Below, one piece after another: positions 35,797 through 46,640 of a stretch of DNA of 64,000 nucleotides (position 1 is the first letter of the stretch; each line of letters opens with the position of its first letter). A program made the position numbers and the translations under genes. The notes below the pieces were generated by a model. That model saw nothing but the letters and a program-made list of their open reading frames with translations, was not told the DNA's origin and did not search any database. Source of the DNA: Hydrogenophaga borbori (GTDB taxonomy: Bacteria > Pseudomonadota > Gammaproteobacteria > Burkholderiales > Burkholderiaceae_C); assembly GCF_003417535.1 (NCBI RefSeq), contig NZ_QVLS01000006.1, forward strand, positions 1 through 64,000. Direction: 5' to 3'.

Positions 35797-37002
35797 TCAG
35801 CCTTTTGTCGTGGTGCGCGACAGGCGCTCCGCGCTTGCCGCGTCGTAACCCAGAGCGCGCAGCACCTCGGCGCTGTCGGCGCCCAGGCGCGGCGGGCTGC
35901 GCACCGGCAACCGCTGCTCGCCCAGCGTGAAAGGCAACGGCACGGTCATCACGGACTGGCCGGCGCGCTCGCCGTCCGGCAGGGTGATGGGCGCCAGGCC
36001 GCCGGTGGCCCGCAGGTGCGGGTCGTCCAGCAGCTCGTGCGGCTTGGCGATGGGCGCGAAAGGCAGGCCGTGGCGCTCGAACAGCTCGGCCAGTTCGGCC
36101 GCCGGGCGCTCGGCCACGCGCGCGCGCAGCTCGGGGATGAGCCAGTCGCGCGCGCGCACGCGGTCGTTGTTGGTCCGCAGCCGAGCGTCGTCCCGCCAGT
36201 CGGCCCAGCCCATGGCGCTGCAGAAGATGGCCCACTGGGTGTCGCTCACCACCGCCAGGAAGATCTGCTCGCCCCCGGCCGCGGTGAACACGTCGTAGAT
36301 GCCCCAGGGCGAGATGCGCTGCGGCATGGGGTTGGCGGCCACGCCCGTCACCGCGTACTGCAGCATGTGCTGGGCCACCAGGAAGATGTTGTTCTCGAAC
36401 AGCGCGCTCTGCACCGCCTGGCCGCGCCCGCTGCGCTCGCGCTCGCGCAGCGCGGCCAGCACGCCGATGGCGCCGAACATGCCGCCCATGATGTCGTTGA
36501 CGCTGCTGCCCGCGCGCAGCGGGTCGCCGGGGCGCCCGGTCATGTAGGCCAGGCCGCCCATCATCTGCACCACCTCGTCGAGCGCGGTGCGGTGGTCATA
36601 GGGCCCGGGCAGGAAGCCCTTGTGGCTGACGTGGATCAGGCGCGGGAAGCGCGCCCTCAGGCTCTCATGGTCCAGACCCAGCTTGCGCATGGTCTCGGGC
36701 TTGAAGTTCTCCACCAGCACGTCGGCCGTGGCCACCAGGCGCAGCGCGGCCTCGCGGCCCTCCTCGGTCTGCAGGTCCAGCACCAGGCTCTTCTTGTTGC
36801 GGTTGAACAGCGGGAAGAATCCGGCGCCCGAGCCCAGCAGGCGGCGCGTGTTGTCGCCCGCCGGCGGCTCCACCTTGATCACCTCCGCGCCCAGGTCGGC
36901 CAGCACCATGCCGCACATGGGGCCCATCACCATGTGCGAGAACTCGGCGACGCGGATGCCGGCGAGCGGCAGGGGCGGGGTGGTGGGGGTATCGGGGCTC
37001 AA
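35797..37002 (-). CDS. CaiB/BaiF (family III) CoA transferase
   Basis: This 401-aa family III CoA transferase has the motifs GIRVAEFSHMVMGPMCGMVLADLGAEVIKVE, RNKKSLVLDLQTEEG and DVLVENFKPETMRKLGL. HRTALDEVVQMMGGLAYMTG contains the probable catalytic Asp (about 142). The substrate acid is unknown. A TTG start is proposed because GGAG lies six bases upstream; a longer GTG start at 37038 has no ribosome-binding site. Confidence 0.88.
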   Translation of the reverse strand: MSPDTPTTPPLPLAGIRVAEFSHMVMGPMCGMVLADLGAEVIKVEPPAGDNTRRLLGSGAGFFPLFNRNKKSLVLDLQTEEGREAALRLVATADVLVENFKPETMRKLGLDHESLRARFPRLIHVSHKGFLPGPYDHRTALDEVVQMMGGLAYMTGRPGDPLRAGSSVNDIMGGMFGAIGVLAALRERERSGRGQAVQSALFENNIFLVAQHMLQYAVTGVAANPMPQRISPWGIYDVFTAAGGEQIFLAVVSDTQWAIFCSAMGWADWRDDARLRTNNDRVRARDWLIPELRARVAERPAAELAELFERHGLPFAPIAKPHELLDDPHLRATGGLAPITLPDGERAGQSVMTVPLPFTLGEQRLPVRSPPRLGADSAEVLRALGYDAASAERLSRTTTKG

Positions 37003-37108
37003 TCGGGTCTCCTGGGCAAACAGGCGCAGATTACACACAAAAAAGTCATGGATCCATGGCGCGCGAGCGTCTCAATGCGCGCCGATGTTTGCAATACAGT
37101 GCCTTCCC

Positions 37109-37804
37109 ATGGCCAAACCCCGCGCCGTGCTCTTCGACGCCTACGGCACGCTGTTCGACGTGTACAGCGTGGGCCTGCGCGCGGAGCAGCTGTTCCCCGG
37201 CCGGGGGGCGCGCCTGGCCGTGCTCTGGCGCGAGCGCCAGCTGGACTATTCGCGCCTGGTCACCATGAGCGGCGACCCGGCCCGCTACCGGCCCTTCTGG
37301 GAACTGACCGAGCGCGCGCTGCGCTACGCCATCCAGGCCCTGGTGCCGCAGGCCGCCGAGCGCTGGGACGACTACGCCGAGGCGGCCGCCAGCCTGATGA
37401 ACCAGTACCGCCACCTCTCGTCCTTTCCCGAGAACCGCGAGGTGCTGCAGGCCCTGCGCGCGCAGGGCGTGACCACCGGCATCCTGTCCAATGGCGACCC
37501 CGAGATGCTGGGCATCGCCCTGCGCAGCGCCGGACTCGATGGCCTGCTCGACCACGTCATCAGCGCCGACGCGGCGCGCGCCTACAAGGTCTCGCCCACC
37601 CTTTACGCCCTGGGCGAGCAGGCCACCGGCCTGCCGCGCGGGCAGATCGTCTTCGTGAGCAGCAACGCCTGGGACGCGCTGGGCGCCACCTGGTTCGGCT
37701 ACCAGACCCTCTGGGTGAACCGCGCCAACCTGCCCTTCGAACAGCTCGACACCCAGCCCACCGCGACCGGCACCCACCTGCGCGCGGTGCTCGACTTCTT
37801 CTGA
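37109..37804 (+). CDS. Haloacid dehalogenase, type II
   Basis: This 231-aa HAD-family protein resembles (S)-2-haloacid dehalogenase. The nucleophile D10 lies in [15 protein letters not shown], the substrate region includes [20 protein letters not shown], motif II is [10 protein letters not shown], the Lys motif is [11 protein letters not shown], and [14 protein letters not shown] matches the type II pattern. It may dehalogenate short chloro-acids or act on another alpha-substituted acid. It lies 37 bases before malate synthase G; glyoxylate metabolism is a possible link. Confidence 0.87.
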   Translation: MAKPRAVLFDAYGTLFDVYSVGLRAEQLFPGRGARLAVLWRERQLDYSRLVTMSGDPARYRPFWELTERALRYAIQALVPQAAERWDDYAEAAASLMNQYRHLSSFPENREVLQALRAQGVTTGILSNGDPEMLGIALRSAGLDGLLDHVISADAARAYKVSPTLYALGEQATGLPRGQIVFVSSNAWDALGATWFGYQTLWVNRANLPFEQLDTQPTATGTHLRAVLDFF

Positions 37805-37841
37805 CACCCACCCTTTCGCCTTTTTCTTCCGGAGCCCTTGC

Positions 37842-40040
37842 ATGACCCAACGCACCCAGATCCACAGCCTGCAGGTCGACACCGCGCTGTACCAGTTCAT
37901 CAACGAGGAGGTGCTGCCCGGCACCGGCACCGAACCCGCCGCCTTCTGGCAGGGCTTTGACACCCTGGTGCGCGGCCTGGCGCCCAAGAACGCCGCCCTG
38001 CTGGCCGAGCGCGACCGCCTGCAGGCCGAGCTGGACACCTGGCACAGCGCCAACCCCGGCCCGGTGCGCGACATGGCGGCCTACCGCAAGTTCCTCGAAA
38101 CCATCGGCTACCTCGTGCCCGACCCCGGCAAGGTGAAGGCGAGCACCAAGAACGTGGACGACGAGCTGGCCGTGCAGGCGGGCCCCCAGCTGGTGGTGCC
38201 CATCCTGAACGCGCGCTACGCGCTCAACGCCGCCAACGCGCGCTGGGGCTCGCTGTACGACGCGCTCTACGGCACCGACGTGATCGCCGAGGACGGCGGC
38301 TGCGAGAAAGGCACGCGCTACAACCCCAAGCGCGGCGCCAAGGTCATCGAATGGGCGCGCCACGTGCTGGACCGCACCTGCCCGCTGAAGAAGGGCTCGC
38401 ACGTGGGCTCCACGGGCTACCGCGTGAAGGACGGTGAACTGGTGGTCTCGCTGGCCGGCGGCGGCACCAGCAAGCTGGCCGACCCGCAGCAGTTCGTGGG
38501 TTACCAGGGCGACGCCAAGAAGCCGTCGGCGATCCTGCTGGTGCACAACGGCCTGCACCTGGAAATCCAGGTCCGCCCCGACAGCGCGATCGGCAAGACC
38601 GACCCGGCGGGCGTGAGCGACCTCGTGGTCGAGGCCGCGCTGTCCACCATCCTCGACCTGGAAGACTCCGTGGCCGCCGTGGACGCCGAGGACAAGCTGC
38701 TGGCCTACCGCAACTGGCTGGGCATCCTCAAGGGCACGCTGACCGAAACCTTCGACAAGGGCGGCCAGACGCTGACCCGCGGCCTCAACGGCGACCGCGA
38801 GTACACGGCGCCCAAAGGCAAGAAAGCGGTGCGCCTGCACGGCCGCTCGCTGCTCTTCGTGCGCAACGTGGGCCACCTGATGACCAACCCCGCCATTCTG
38901 TGGGGCCCCGAGGGCCAGGAGATCCCCGAGGGCATCATGGACGCGGTGATCACCACCGCCATCGCGGTGCACGACCTGAAGAAGGACAAGAAGCACCCCC
39001 TGCGCAACTCCCGCAAGGGCTCGGTCTACATCGTCAAGCCCAAGATGCACGGCCCGCGCGAAGTGGCCTTCGCCGACGAACTGTTCGGCCGCGTCGAACA
39101 GCTGCTGGGCCTGGCGGCCAGCACGGTCAAGCTGGGCATCATGGACGAGGAGCGCCGCACCTCGGTCAACCTGAAGGCCTGCATCGCCGCCGCGCCCAGC
39201 CGCGTGGCCTTCATCAACACCGGCTTCCTCGACCGCACCGGCGACGAGATGCACACCGCCATGCTGGCCGGCCCCATGGTGCGCAAGGGCGACATGAAGG
39301 CCAGCGCCTGGATCCAGGCCTATGAGCGCAACAACGTGCTGGTGGGCCTGGCCTGCGGCCTGCGCGGCAAGGCACAGATCGGCAAGGGTATGTGGGCCAT
39401 GCCCGACCTCATGAAGGCCATGCTGGAACAGAAGATCGCCCACCCCAAGGCCGGCGCCAACACCGCCTGGGTGCCCAGCCCCACCGGCGCCACGCTGCAC
39501 GCCATGCACTACCACCAGGTGCTGGTGAGCGAGGTGCAGAAGGACCTGGAAAAGATCGACGCCGACAAGGAGCGCGACACCCTGCTCACCGGCCTGCTCA
39601 CCGTGCCTGTGAGCGCCAACCCGAACTGGAGCGCGGCCGAGAAACAGCAGGAGCTGGACAACAACGCGCAGGGCATCCTGGGCTACGTGGTGCGCTGGGT
39701 CGACCAGGGCGTGGGCTGCTCCAAGGTGCCCGACATCAACGACGTGGGCCTGATGGAAGACCGCGCCACGCTGCGCATCAGCAGCCAGCACATCGCCAAC
39801 TGGCTGCACCATGGCGTGGTCACCGAGAAACAGGTGCGCGAGACCTTCGAGCGCATGGCCGCCAAGGTGGACAAGCAGAACGCGGGCGACAAGCTCTACC
39901 AGCCCATGGCCGGTCGCGCCAAGACCAGCAAGGCCTACCAGGCCGCGCTTGACCTGGTGTTCAAGGGTAAGGAGCAGCCCAGCGGCTACACCGAGCCGCT
40001 GCTGCACGCCTGGCGCCTGAAGGTGAAGGCCGCGGCCTGA
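37842..40040 (+). CDS. glcB: Malate synthase G
   Basis: This 732-aa single-chain malate synthase condenses glyoxylate with acetyl-CoA. It has the MSG-specific N-terminal domain, [82 protein letters not shown], and the C-terminal plug with [29 protein letters not shown]. Length is typical of the family. A strong intrinsic terminator follows the stop. Confidence 0.97.
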   Translation: MTQRTQIHSLQVDTALYQFINEEVLPGTGTEPAAFWQGFDTLVRGLAPKNAALLAERDRLQAELDTWHSANPGPVRDMAAYRKFLETIGYLVPDPGKVKASTKNVDDELAVQAGPQLVVPILNARYALNAANARWGSLYDALYGTDVIAEDGGCEKGTRYNPKRGAKVIEWARHVLDRTCPLKKGSHVGSTGYRVKDGELVVSLAGGGTSKLADPQQFVGYQGDAKKPSAILLVHNGLHLEIQVRPDSAIGKTDPAGVSDLVVEAALSTILDLEDSVAAVDAEDKLLAYRNWLGILKGTLTETFDKGGQTLTRGLNGDREYTAPKGKKAVRLHGRSLLFVRNVGHLMTNPAILWGPEGQEIPEGIMDAVITTAIAVHDLKKDKKHPLRNSRKGSVYIVKPKMHGPREVAFADELFGRVEQLLGLAASTVKLGIMDEERRTSVNLKACIAAAPSRVAFINTGFLDRTGDEMHTAMLAGPMVRKGDMKASAWIQAYERNNVLVGLACGLRGKAQIGKGMWAMPDLMKAMLEQKIAHPKAGANTAWVPSPTGATLHAMHYHQVLVSEVQKDLEKIDADKERDTLLTGLLTVPVSANPNWSAAEKQQELDNNAQGILGYVVRWVDQGVGCSKVPDINDVGLMEDRATLRISSQHIANWLHHGVVTEKQVRETFERMAAKVDKQNAGDKLYQPMAGRAKTSKAYQAALDLVFKGKEQPSGYTEPLLHAWRLKVKAAA

Positions 40041-40061
40041 CGGCGGGCACCGCCAGAAGGC

Positions 40062-40093
40062 GAGAAGGGCGCCGTTGGGGCGCCCTTCTCTTT
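40062..40093 (+). terminator. Rho-independent terminator of glcB
   Basis: GAGAAGGGCGCC (40062-40073) pairs perfectly over 12 bp with GGCGCCCTTCTC (40079-40090) around a 5-base loop, and TTT follows. It begins 21 bases after the glcB stop and is the clearest intrinsic terminator in the window. Confidence 0.88.
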
Positions 40094-40123
40094 GGCGGCC
40101 CTTGGTGGCCGCGCATCAACCGC

Positions 40124-41245
40124 TTAAATCGTTTTCGCGAGTTCGAACATCACCGCCGTGCCCAGGGACTCGCGGATGTTGCCCCGGCCCACCTTGGCCA
40201 TGGAGAACTCGCCGAAGCCCGACATGTCGAACGACGTGTCGTCCGAGGAAATCTCGACGAAGGGCATGTCCATGGCCTCGCGCAGCAGCCCGCGGCGGAA
40301 CTGCTCGAAGGCCGGGCCCTTGAGCGTGGAATCGATGACCACGATGCCCGGCATGCGGTGCGCCGCCACCTCGCGGGCCTGGTCGAGGTCGACCACGCTG
40401 TCGGCGTTCACGCCGATCTCGCGCAGCGCCTCGCGCACGTCGGCGCGGATCTGCAGCGACGGCGACACCACCAGGGCATAGATGTTCTGCAGCGTCTTGA
40501 AGGCCGAGGACGGGTCTTCGCTGATGTCGATGGCCGACATCCCGTCGATGGCCTGCACCGTGCGCTGGAACATCGCGACGGCGGTGATGCCCTCGGGCGT
40601 CACCCGCCGCTGCAGTTCGATGCCGCCGACGGAGGCGGCGATCTGGCGCACCAGCGCCCAGTCGATGTTGTCGAGTTCGGGCGTGCGGGACGAAGGCGAT
40701 TCCTCGCCATGCACGCGCACCTGCAGCCGCGCGTGCGGCGGCCAGTCGTTCACGTCCACACGCACGTCGATGCGGCGGCCCAGCGGCAGGGCCCAGTCGA
40801 CCAGGGCGTTGAAAAAGGCGTGGGTGACGGTGGGATCGATCAGCACCTCCACAGGCCTGAGCTTGCGCCGCATGTCCACGCCGATCAGCGCGAACTCCTT
40901 GCGGCGCTCCTGCAGGCAGGCCTCGGCCAGCTCGGCCAGGTCGAGCCGCTCGTGCGACTGGCGGATGTGCCCCGCGTGGAAGCGCTGCAGCTGCTGCATC
41001 ACCACCGTCAGCCGCTTGATCCGCTCCAGCGGCACGCTCAGCGCCCACTGCTCCTGCTTGTCGAGGCGGCCCTGCGCCTGGAGCCGGTCGACGCCGCTCT
41101 GCAGCGCCTGCAGCGCGTCGCTGATCTGCCCCGCCGCGGAACCGAGCAAGGCCCCGCACTGCTGGGCCAGGGACCAGGGTTCGTCGGCCTGCTGCTGGCC
41201 CGCAGTGCCCGCCGCCTCGGGCTGGTTTTTCTTCGGAGTGGCCAT
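40124..41245 (-). CDS. Degenerate sensor-kinase/receiver-like protein
   Basis: This 373-aa protein of unknown function has three parts. Residues 22-105 form a helical dimerisation-like bundle. Residues 130-230 resemble a histidine-kinase ATPase domain: the N-box position reads NALVDWA with Asp for the usual Mg-binding Asn, the C-terminal QIAASVGGIELQRRVTPEGITAVAMF is kept, and the DxGxG box is missing. Residues 255-373 resemble a receiver domain with D305 in IVVIDS and K351 but no N-terminal acidic pair. It is probably a non-catalytic signalling scaffold. Start ATG 41245 was chosen; GTG 41260 is possible. Confidence 0.7.
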   Translation of the reverse strand: MATPKKNQPEAAGTAGQQQADEPWSLAQQCGALLGSAAGQISDALQALQSGVDRLQAQGRLDKQEQWALSVPLERIKRLTVVMQQLQRFHAGHIRQSHERLDLAELAEACLQERRKEFALIGVDMRRKLRPVEVLIDPTVTHAFFNALVDWALPLGRRIDVRVDVNDWPPHARLQVRVHGEESPSSRTPELDNIDWALVRQIAASVGGIELQRRVTPEGITAVAMFQRTVQAIDGMSAIDISEDPSSAFKTLQNIYALVVSPSLQIRADVREALREIGVNADSVVDLDQAREVAAHRMPGIVVIDSTLKGPAFEQFRRGLLREAMDMPFVEISSDDTSFDMSGFGEFSMAKVGRGNIRESLGTAVMFELAKTI

Positions 41246-41268
41246 GGTTTGTTTCAACACGTCGGTGA

Positions 41269-42459
<1,191 letters not shown>

Positions 42460-42472
42460 AGCGGACCGGGCG

Positions 42473-43582
42473 ATGCGGGTCTTTCACGTGCAGCCCGGGT
42501 CGGTGAGCGAAACCGCCGGGCTGCCCATGCTGCTGCCCGCGCGCGGCTTCCTCTGGGTGGCCTGCGGCCGGCGCGAATTCGAGCTGGAGCACGGCCACGT
42601 GCAGGCCGCGCTGCAGGTGATGTGCGGCACCACGCTGGTGGACCTGCACGTGAGCGACCTGCTCAACAACCAGCTGCCCTCGCACTACGACTACACCTCG
42701 CAATACGACATCCTGGTGTTCCGCCGCCTGGCCGCGGGACAGGCCGAGACCGACATGTCGCAGCCCGGCGCGGTGCTCACCGAACCCGTCAAGCGCAGCG
42801 GCCCGCCGGTGCTGCGGCGCATCGACACCAGCCCCGTGGGCTTCGCGGTGTTCGACCGCGTGCTGGTGACCGTGCACCCGGCCGGCTGCGGCGTGCTCGA
42901 CCAGTACTCGGCGCGGCTGCTGGCCAGCGCCGGCGTGGCGCCGCGCGCCGCCGGTGCCGGCCTGCCCACCAGCCCGGCCGACCTGATGCTGCGCATCGTC
43001 AACCAGATGGTGGACGGCTACCTGGACCTGCGGCGCGAACTCACGCGCCAGCTCGACCACTGGCAGTCCGAGCTGCTGCAGCCCAAGACCCGCTTCACCA
43101 ACTGGAACTCGTTGCTGGACGCGCGCATCTCGCTGCACCAGCTCGACGAAATCTGCGAGGACCAGCGCAGCGCCATCCAGGACTGGATCGAGGCGCTGGA
43201 GGACTGGGAGCCCCTGGACGCCATCGGCGGGCAGCGCGGGCTGGAGCTGCTCAAGGTGCGCAGCCGCGACGTGCTGGAGCACATCGAGCGCGTGGTGCAC
43301 CACGTGCGCCGGCTGGAGCAGAACGCCGAGACCGCCGTGCAGATGCACTTCTCGGCGCAGAGCAACCGCACCAACGACATCATGCGCACGCTCACCGCGC
43401 TCACCGCGGTATTCCTGCCGCTGAACCTCATCGCCGGCATCTTCGGCATGAACTTCGAGTTCATCCCCTTCGTTCACGAACGCACGGGCTTCTGGTGGGC
43501 CATGGGCTCGATGGCCTTCGTGGCCGTGGCGCTCAGTGTCTACTTCTGGCGCAAGCGCTACCTGCGCTCCTCGGGCCGCTGA
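42473..43582 (+). CDS. corA: CorA-family magnesium transporter
   Basis: This 369-aa inner-membrane channel has a long cytoplasmic alpha/beta-helical region (with LTRQLDHWQSELLQPKTRF and RVVHHVRRLEQNAETAVQMHFSAQSNRTNDIMRTLT). Two C-terminal membrane helices flank the selectivity motif GMN in LNLIAGIFGMNFEFIP. CorA proteins carry Mg2+, sometimes Co2+ or Ni2+. It lies 13 bases behind hemB, whose product is predicted to be Mg-dependent, and may be co-transcribed with it. Confidence 0.92.
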   Translation: MRVFHVQPGSVSETAGLPMLLPARGFLWVACGRREFELEHGHVQAALQVMCGTTLVDLHVSDLLNNQLPSHYDYTSQYDILVFRRLAAGQAETDMSQPGAVLTEPVKRSGPPVLRRIDTSPVGFAVFDRVLVTVHPAGCGVLDQYSARLLASAGVAPRAAGAGLPTSPADLMLRIVNQMVDGYLDLRRELTRQLDHWQSELLQPKTRFTNWNSLLDARISLHQLDEICEDQRSAIQDWIEALEDWEPLDAIGGQRGLELLKVRSRDVLEHIERVVHHVRRLEQNAETAVQMHFSAQSNRTNDIMRTLTALTAVFLPLNLIAGIFGMNFEFIPFVHERTGFWWAMGSMAFVAVALSVYFWRKRYLRSSGR

Positions 43583-43585
43583 GGT

Positions 43586-44248
43586 TCAGACGTAGGGCTC
43601 GGCCAGGCCCTCATTGGCCATCACGCGGCGCAGCGCCGGGCGCTCCAGCACGCGCCGCAGGTAGGGGCCCAGGTGCGGCCGCTCGCGCGCGGGGCGCACC
43701 GGCGAATCGGGCGAGAAGTGCCGCGTCCAGCGGCACAGGGTGAAGACGTAGGCGTCCAGCAGCGAATGGGCCTCGCCCAGGAACCAGGGGCCGCCGTGGC
43801 GCGCCAGTTCGGCGTCGAGCAGGTCGAGCAGCGCGCCGACGCGGCGCTTGGCCACGGCCTTCACCTCGGCTTCGCTGGCACCGCCCGCCTCGTTCACCCA
43901 GCGGTGCGGGTAGAAGTAGACGATGAGCGTGGCCTGCAGGGTGTTGGTGAGCCACATGAGCCATTTGTAGGCCTGCGCGCGCTCGCGCGTGCCCAGGGCC
44001 GGCATCAGCTTCGCCTCGGGGTGCGTGTCGGCGAGGTGCAGGCCGATGGCGGCGGTTTCGTAGAGCACCAGGTCGCCGTCCTCCAGCACGGGGATCAGGC
44101 CATTGGGGTTGAGCGCGCGGTAGGCGGGCGAATCGAGCGCGCCGTGTTCGCGGTCGATGAGCCGGCGCTCGTAGGGCACGCCAAGCTCTTCGAGCAGGAT
44201 GTGCGGCACCATGGCCGCGGTGCTGGGGTAGAAGTGCAGTCGGATCAT
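43586..44248 (-). CDS. Glutathione S-transferase
   Basis: This 220-aa GST has the thioredoxin-like domain [65 protein letters not shown] with the GSH-binding cis-Pro and ET pair, and a helical domain with [16 protein letters not shown]. The ATG overlaps the amidohydrolase stop (ATGA). It is the last gene of a four-gene catabolic-looking operon. Confidence 0.9.
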   Translation of the reverse strand: MIRLHFYPSTAAMVPHILLEELGVPYERRLIDREHGALDSPAYRALNPNGLIPVLEDGDLVLYETAAIGLHLADTHPEAKLMPALGTRERAQAYKWLMWLTNTLQATLIVYFYPHRWVNEAGGASEAEVKAVAKRRVGALLDLLDAELARHGGPWFLGEAHSLLDAYVFTLCRWTRHFSPDSPVRPARERPHLGPYLRRVLERPALRRVMANEGLAEPYV

Positions 44249-45228
44249 CGGGGGCTTGGTTCGGTGAGGCCAAACAGCGCGGCGCCATTGTCCCAGGCGA
44301 TCTTTTTCGCGACCTCGGGCGGCAGTGTGCCGAGCCAGGCGCGGTAGCCCTGCATCAGGCCGTCGTACTGCAGCCAGCGCTGGTTGACCCAGGTGTCCGA
44401 GCCGATGAGGAAGCGGTCGGGGTACTTGAGCAGCAGCGCGCGCCACTCGGGGCACAGCGTGCCCTCGCCGCAGGTGAGGCCGGGGCGGTAGGACAGCTCA
44501 CCGTGCAAGCGCGGAAAGCGCGCGAAGAGCGCGTCCACGCGCGCCACGGACGATCCGCCGATGCCCGTGTGCGCCCAGATCAGGCGCGTCGACTGCCCCT
44601 TGGAGGGCGTGTGGCCCATGAGCTTTTCCACCGCCACGTCGTCCACGTGGGCCAGGATCGCCAGGTCCTTCCGATCGGCCAGGGCCATGAGCTGCCTGGC
44701 CACCGGGCCGTCGGCGTTGCCGCTGTCGTACAGGTGGAATTCGCCCAGGCCGCGGTAGGGGCCGGCGGGCGTGCCGCGCGCCAGCTCGGTGTTCACCATG
44801 TCCAAGATGCTCGGGTCGCGGAACCAGTTGTTGTAGTCGGCGCGGTCACGGTAGAGCCGCACGAAGGGCACCACGGCCACGCCAGCGGCACGCGCCTGCT
44901 CGCCCGCCTGGGCCAGCGCGCGCGTGCCGTCGTTGGGGCGCGAATTGGCCACGATGGCGCGCACGCCGTTGCGCTGCAGGCGCTCCAGCACGTCGGGCAG
45001 GGGGTGCGGGCACTCGGTCGTGGTCGTGGCCGCGGCGGCGTGCCCGCAGGCCTCGACGTTGTAGTGCAGGTGGGCGTCGAACAGGGGACCGCGGTACTGC
45101 GCGGCGGCGCTGCCGACGACACCCGCCAGCAAAAGCCCCAGCCAGCGGCTCCGCGGAACCGGCGCTGCCGGGCCGCGGGTGCCGCCCCCGGGAGGGGGGA
45201 CGGGCGAAGCGCGGCGGGGGCGCGCCAT
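44245..45228 (-). CDS. Exported amidohydrolase-family protein
   Basis: This 327-aa protein has a signal peptide ([17 protein letters not shown]) and an amidohydrolase_2-like TIM barrel. The metal motif is DAHLHYN near residue 46, followed by [16 protein letters not shown] and [10 protein letters not shown]. The substrate is unknown; it may act in the periplasm. Its first ~22 residues ([20 protein letters not shown]) are encoded within a REP-like repeat, an unusual N-region. No alternative start codon is available closer to the signal peptide. Confidence 0.78.
   Translation of the reverse strand: MARPRRASPVPPPGGGTRGPAAPVPRSRWLGLLLAGVVGSAAAQYRGPLFDAHLHYNVEACGHAAAATTTTECPHPLPDVLERLQRNGVRAIVANSRPNDGTRALAQAGEQARAAGVAVVPFVRLYRDRADYNNWFRDPSILDMVNTELARGTPAGPYRGLGEFHLYDSGNADGPVARQLMALADRKDLAILAHVDDVAVEKLMGHTPSKGQSTRLIWAHTGIGGSSVARVDALFARFPRLHGELSYRPGLTCGEGTLCPEWRALLLKYPDRFLIGSDTWVNQRWLQYDGLMQGYRAWLGTLPPEVAKKIAWDNGAALFGLTEPSPR
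45167..45220 (+). repeat. REP-like element, copy 4 (inside the amidohydrolase 5' end)
   Basis: GCCGGGCCGCGGGTGCCGCC...GGGAGGGGGGACGGGCGAAGCGCGGCGGGGG shares the head and tail of the other copies. The element overlaps the first codons of the amidohydrolase on the reverse strand, so part of the repeat is translated. Confidence 0.55.
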
Positions 45229-45229
45229 G

Positions 45230-45916
45230 TCAGCCCACGTGCTGAGCGAAGAAGGCCAGCGTGCGCTCGCGCGCCAGCGTGGCGGCCGCTTCGTTGTACG
45301 AGCCGCGCTGGTCGCAGTTGAAGCCGTGGTTGGCGTGGTAGACGTGCACGGTGGCACCGGGCTGGGCCTTCTTGAAGGCCTCCACGCTGTCGAGCGGGAT
45401 CCAGTGGTCCTGGTCGCCGAAGTGCGCCATCACGGGCACCTGGGGCTTTCGCGCGGCCTCGTCGGGCATGGTCATGCCGCCGCCGTAATAGGGCGCGGCC
45501 GCGCTCAGGCCCTTGAGCGTGCAGGCCGCGCGCCAGGTCAGCAGGCCGCCCCAGCAGTAGCCCACGATGCCCACCTTGCCGGCCTGCGCGGCGTGGTCGA
45601 TCGCGGCCTGGATGTCCGGCATCACGCCGGGCGCGGGCAGCGCCTCCACGGCGGCCTTCAGGCCCATGCCCTCTTTCATGTCGGCCTCCGTGTAGCCGAT
45701 CTCCAGATCGCCCTTGCCGATGCGCGAGAAGGTGCTGGGCGCCACGGCGAAGTAGCCCGCTGCGGCATAGCGGTCGGCCACCGAGCGGATGTGCGAGTTG
45801 ACGCCGAAGATTTCCTGCAGTACCACGACGCCGCCCTTGGCCGGGCCGGCGGGGCGGGCGATGTAGGCGGGAAAGGCGTGGCCGTCGGCGGCCTTGAGGG
45901 TGGTGGTTTCGCTCAT
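45230..45916 (-). CDS. Dienelactone hydrolase family protein
   Basis: This 228-aa alpha/beta hydrolase has the dienelactone hydrolase triad: C121 in VGYCWGG, D170 in FGDQDHWIP, and H197 in HANHGFN. The Glu of VLQEIFGVN (about 35) is also conserved. Family members open 4-carboxymethylenebutenolide in chlorocatechol pathways, but many act on other lactones or esters. It is one base from the amidohydrolase start. Confidence 0.9.
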   Translation of the reverse strand: MSETTTLKAADGHAFPAYIARPAGPAKGGVVVLQEIFGVNSHIRSVADRYAAAGYFAVAPSTFSRIGKGDLEIGYTEADMKEGMGLKAAVEALPAPGVMPDIQAAIDHAAQAGKVGIVGYCWGGLLTWRAACTLKGLSAAAPYYGGGMTMPDEAARKPQVPVMAHFGDQDHWIPLDSVEAFKKAQPGATVHVYHANHGFNCDQRGSYNEAAATLARERTLAFFAQHVG

Positions 45917-45949
45917 GCGTGTGCTCCTGGTTGGTGCGGAATGGGTCGT

Positions 45950-46549
45950 TCAGGCCCGCAGGCGGCGTTCAACGAAATCGAGCCGGTCCTGGCCCCAGTA
46001 GACCTCGCCATCGATGACGTAGGCCGGCGCCCCGAAGACACCCGCGTCGATGGCGGCCTGGGTGTGGGCGTCGGCCAGGGCCTGGCCTTCCTCGGCCTGC
46101 GATTGTGCGAGCCGCGCGGCGTCCAGGCCAGATTCGCGCAGCAGCGCGGCCAGGGTGGCGGTGTCGGCGATGTCGCGCTCCTGCGCCCACACGGCCGCGA
46201 GCACCGCGCCCGTGAGCCGCAGCGCGGCCTCGGTGCCGTCGCGCTCGGCCACCACGCTGATCAAGCGGCACGAAGCGTCTCCCGACACCGGGAAATGCTT
46301 CGGGTGCAGGTTGAGCGGCAGCTTCAGCCACTCGCTCCAGCGGCGCAGCTCCACCAGGCGGTAGGCCTGGCGCTGCGGCGCGCGCTTGCCCAGCGGCAAG
46401 CCGCCCGAGAGCGGAAAGATCTTGCCCAGGTCCATGGGCCGCACGCGCACCTCGGCGCCGGCGGCGCTGGCCAGGCGCACGAAGCGTTCGTGGCCCAGGT
46501 AGGCCCAGGGGCTCATGGTGGCGAAGTAGTAGTCGACCGTGCGACGCAT
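45950..46549 (-). CDS. 2-hydroxychromene-2-carboxylate isomerase family protein
   Basis: This 199-aa DsbA-fold (kappa-GST-like) protein has FATMSPWAYLGHERF with the catalytic-position Ser13, RPMDLGKIFPLSGGLPLGKRAPQRQAYRLVELRRW, and DAGVFGAPAYVIDGEVYWGQDRLDFVERRL. HCCA isomerases use glutathione to isomerise 2-hydroxychromene-2-carboxylate in naphthalene breakdown; many homologues have other substrates. A GGAGACGGC ribosome-binding site precedes the ATG. It heads a minus-strand operon with DLH, amidohydrolase and GST. Confidence 0.88.
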   Translation of the reverse strand: MRRTVDYYFATMSPWAYLGHERFVRLASAAGAEVRVRPMDLGKIFPLSGGLPLGKRAPQRQAYRLVELRRWSEWLKLPLNLHPKHFPVSGDASCRLISVVAERDGTEAALRLTGAVLAAVWAQERDIADTATLAALLRESGLDAARLAQSQAEEGQALADAHTQAAIDAGVFGAPAYVIDGEVYWGQDRLDFVERRLRA

Positions 46550-46640
46550 GCCGTCTCCGTTTGGCTGTTGTAATGGACCTCGTTCGAGGACGAAGCTGTC
46601 CTTGTACGGCAAGCGCAATGGCTGTTGCAGGAGATCGGGA

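Noticed and set aside
36997..37038. Longer start (GTG 37038) for the CoA transferase
   Set aside because: No ribosome-binding site precedes it, whereas GGAG sits six bases before TTG 37002.
37560..40007. Long minus-strand open frame opposite malate synthase G
   Set aside because: It is fully antisense to a convincing glcB and rich in His/Val/Gln repeats typical of mirrored GC-rich codons, with no recognisable domain.
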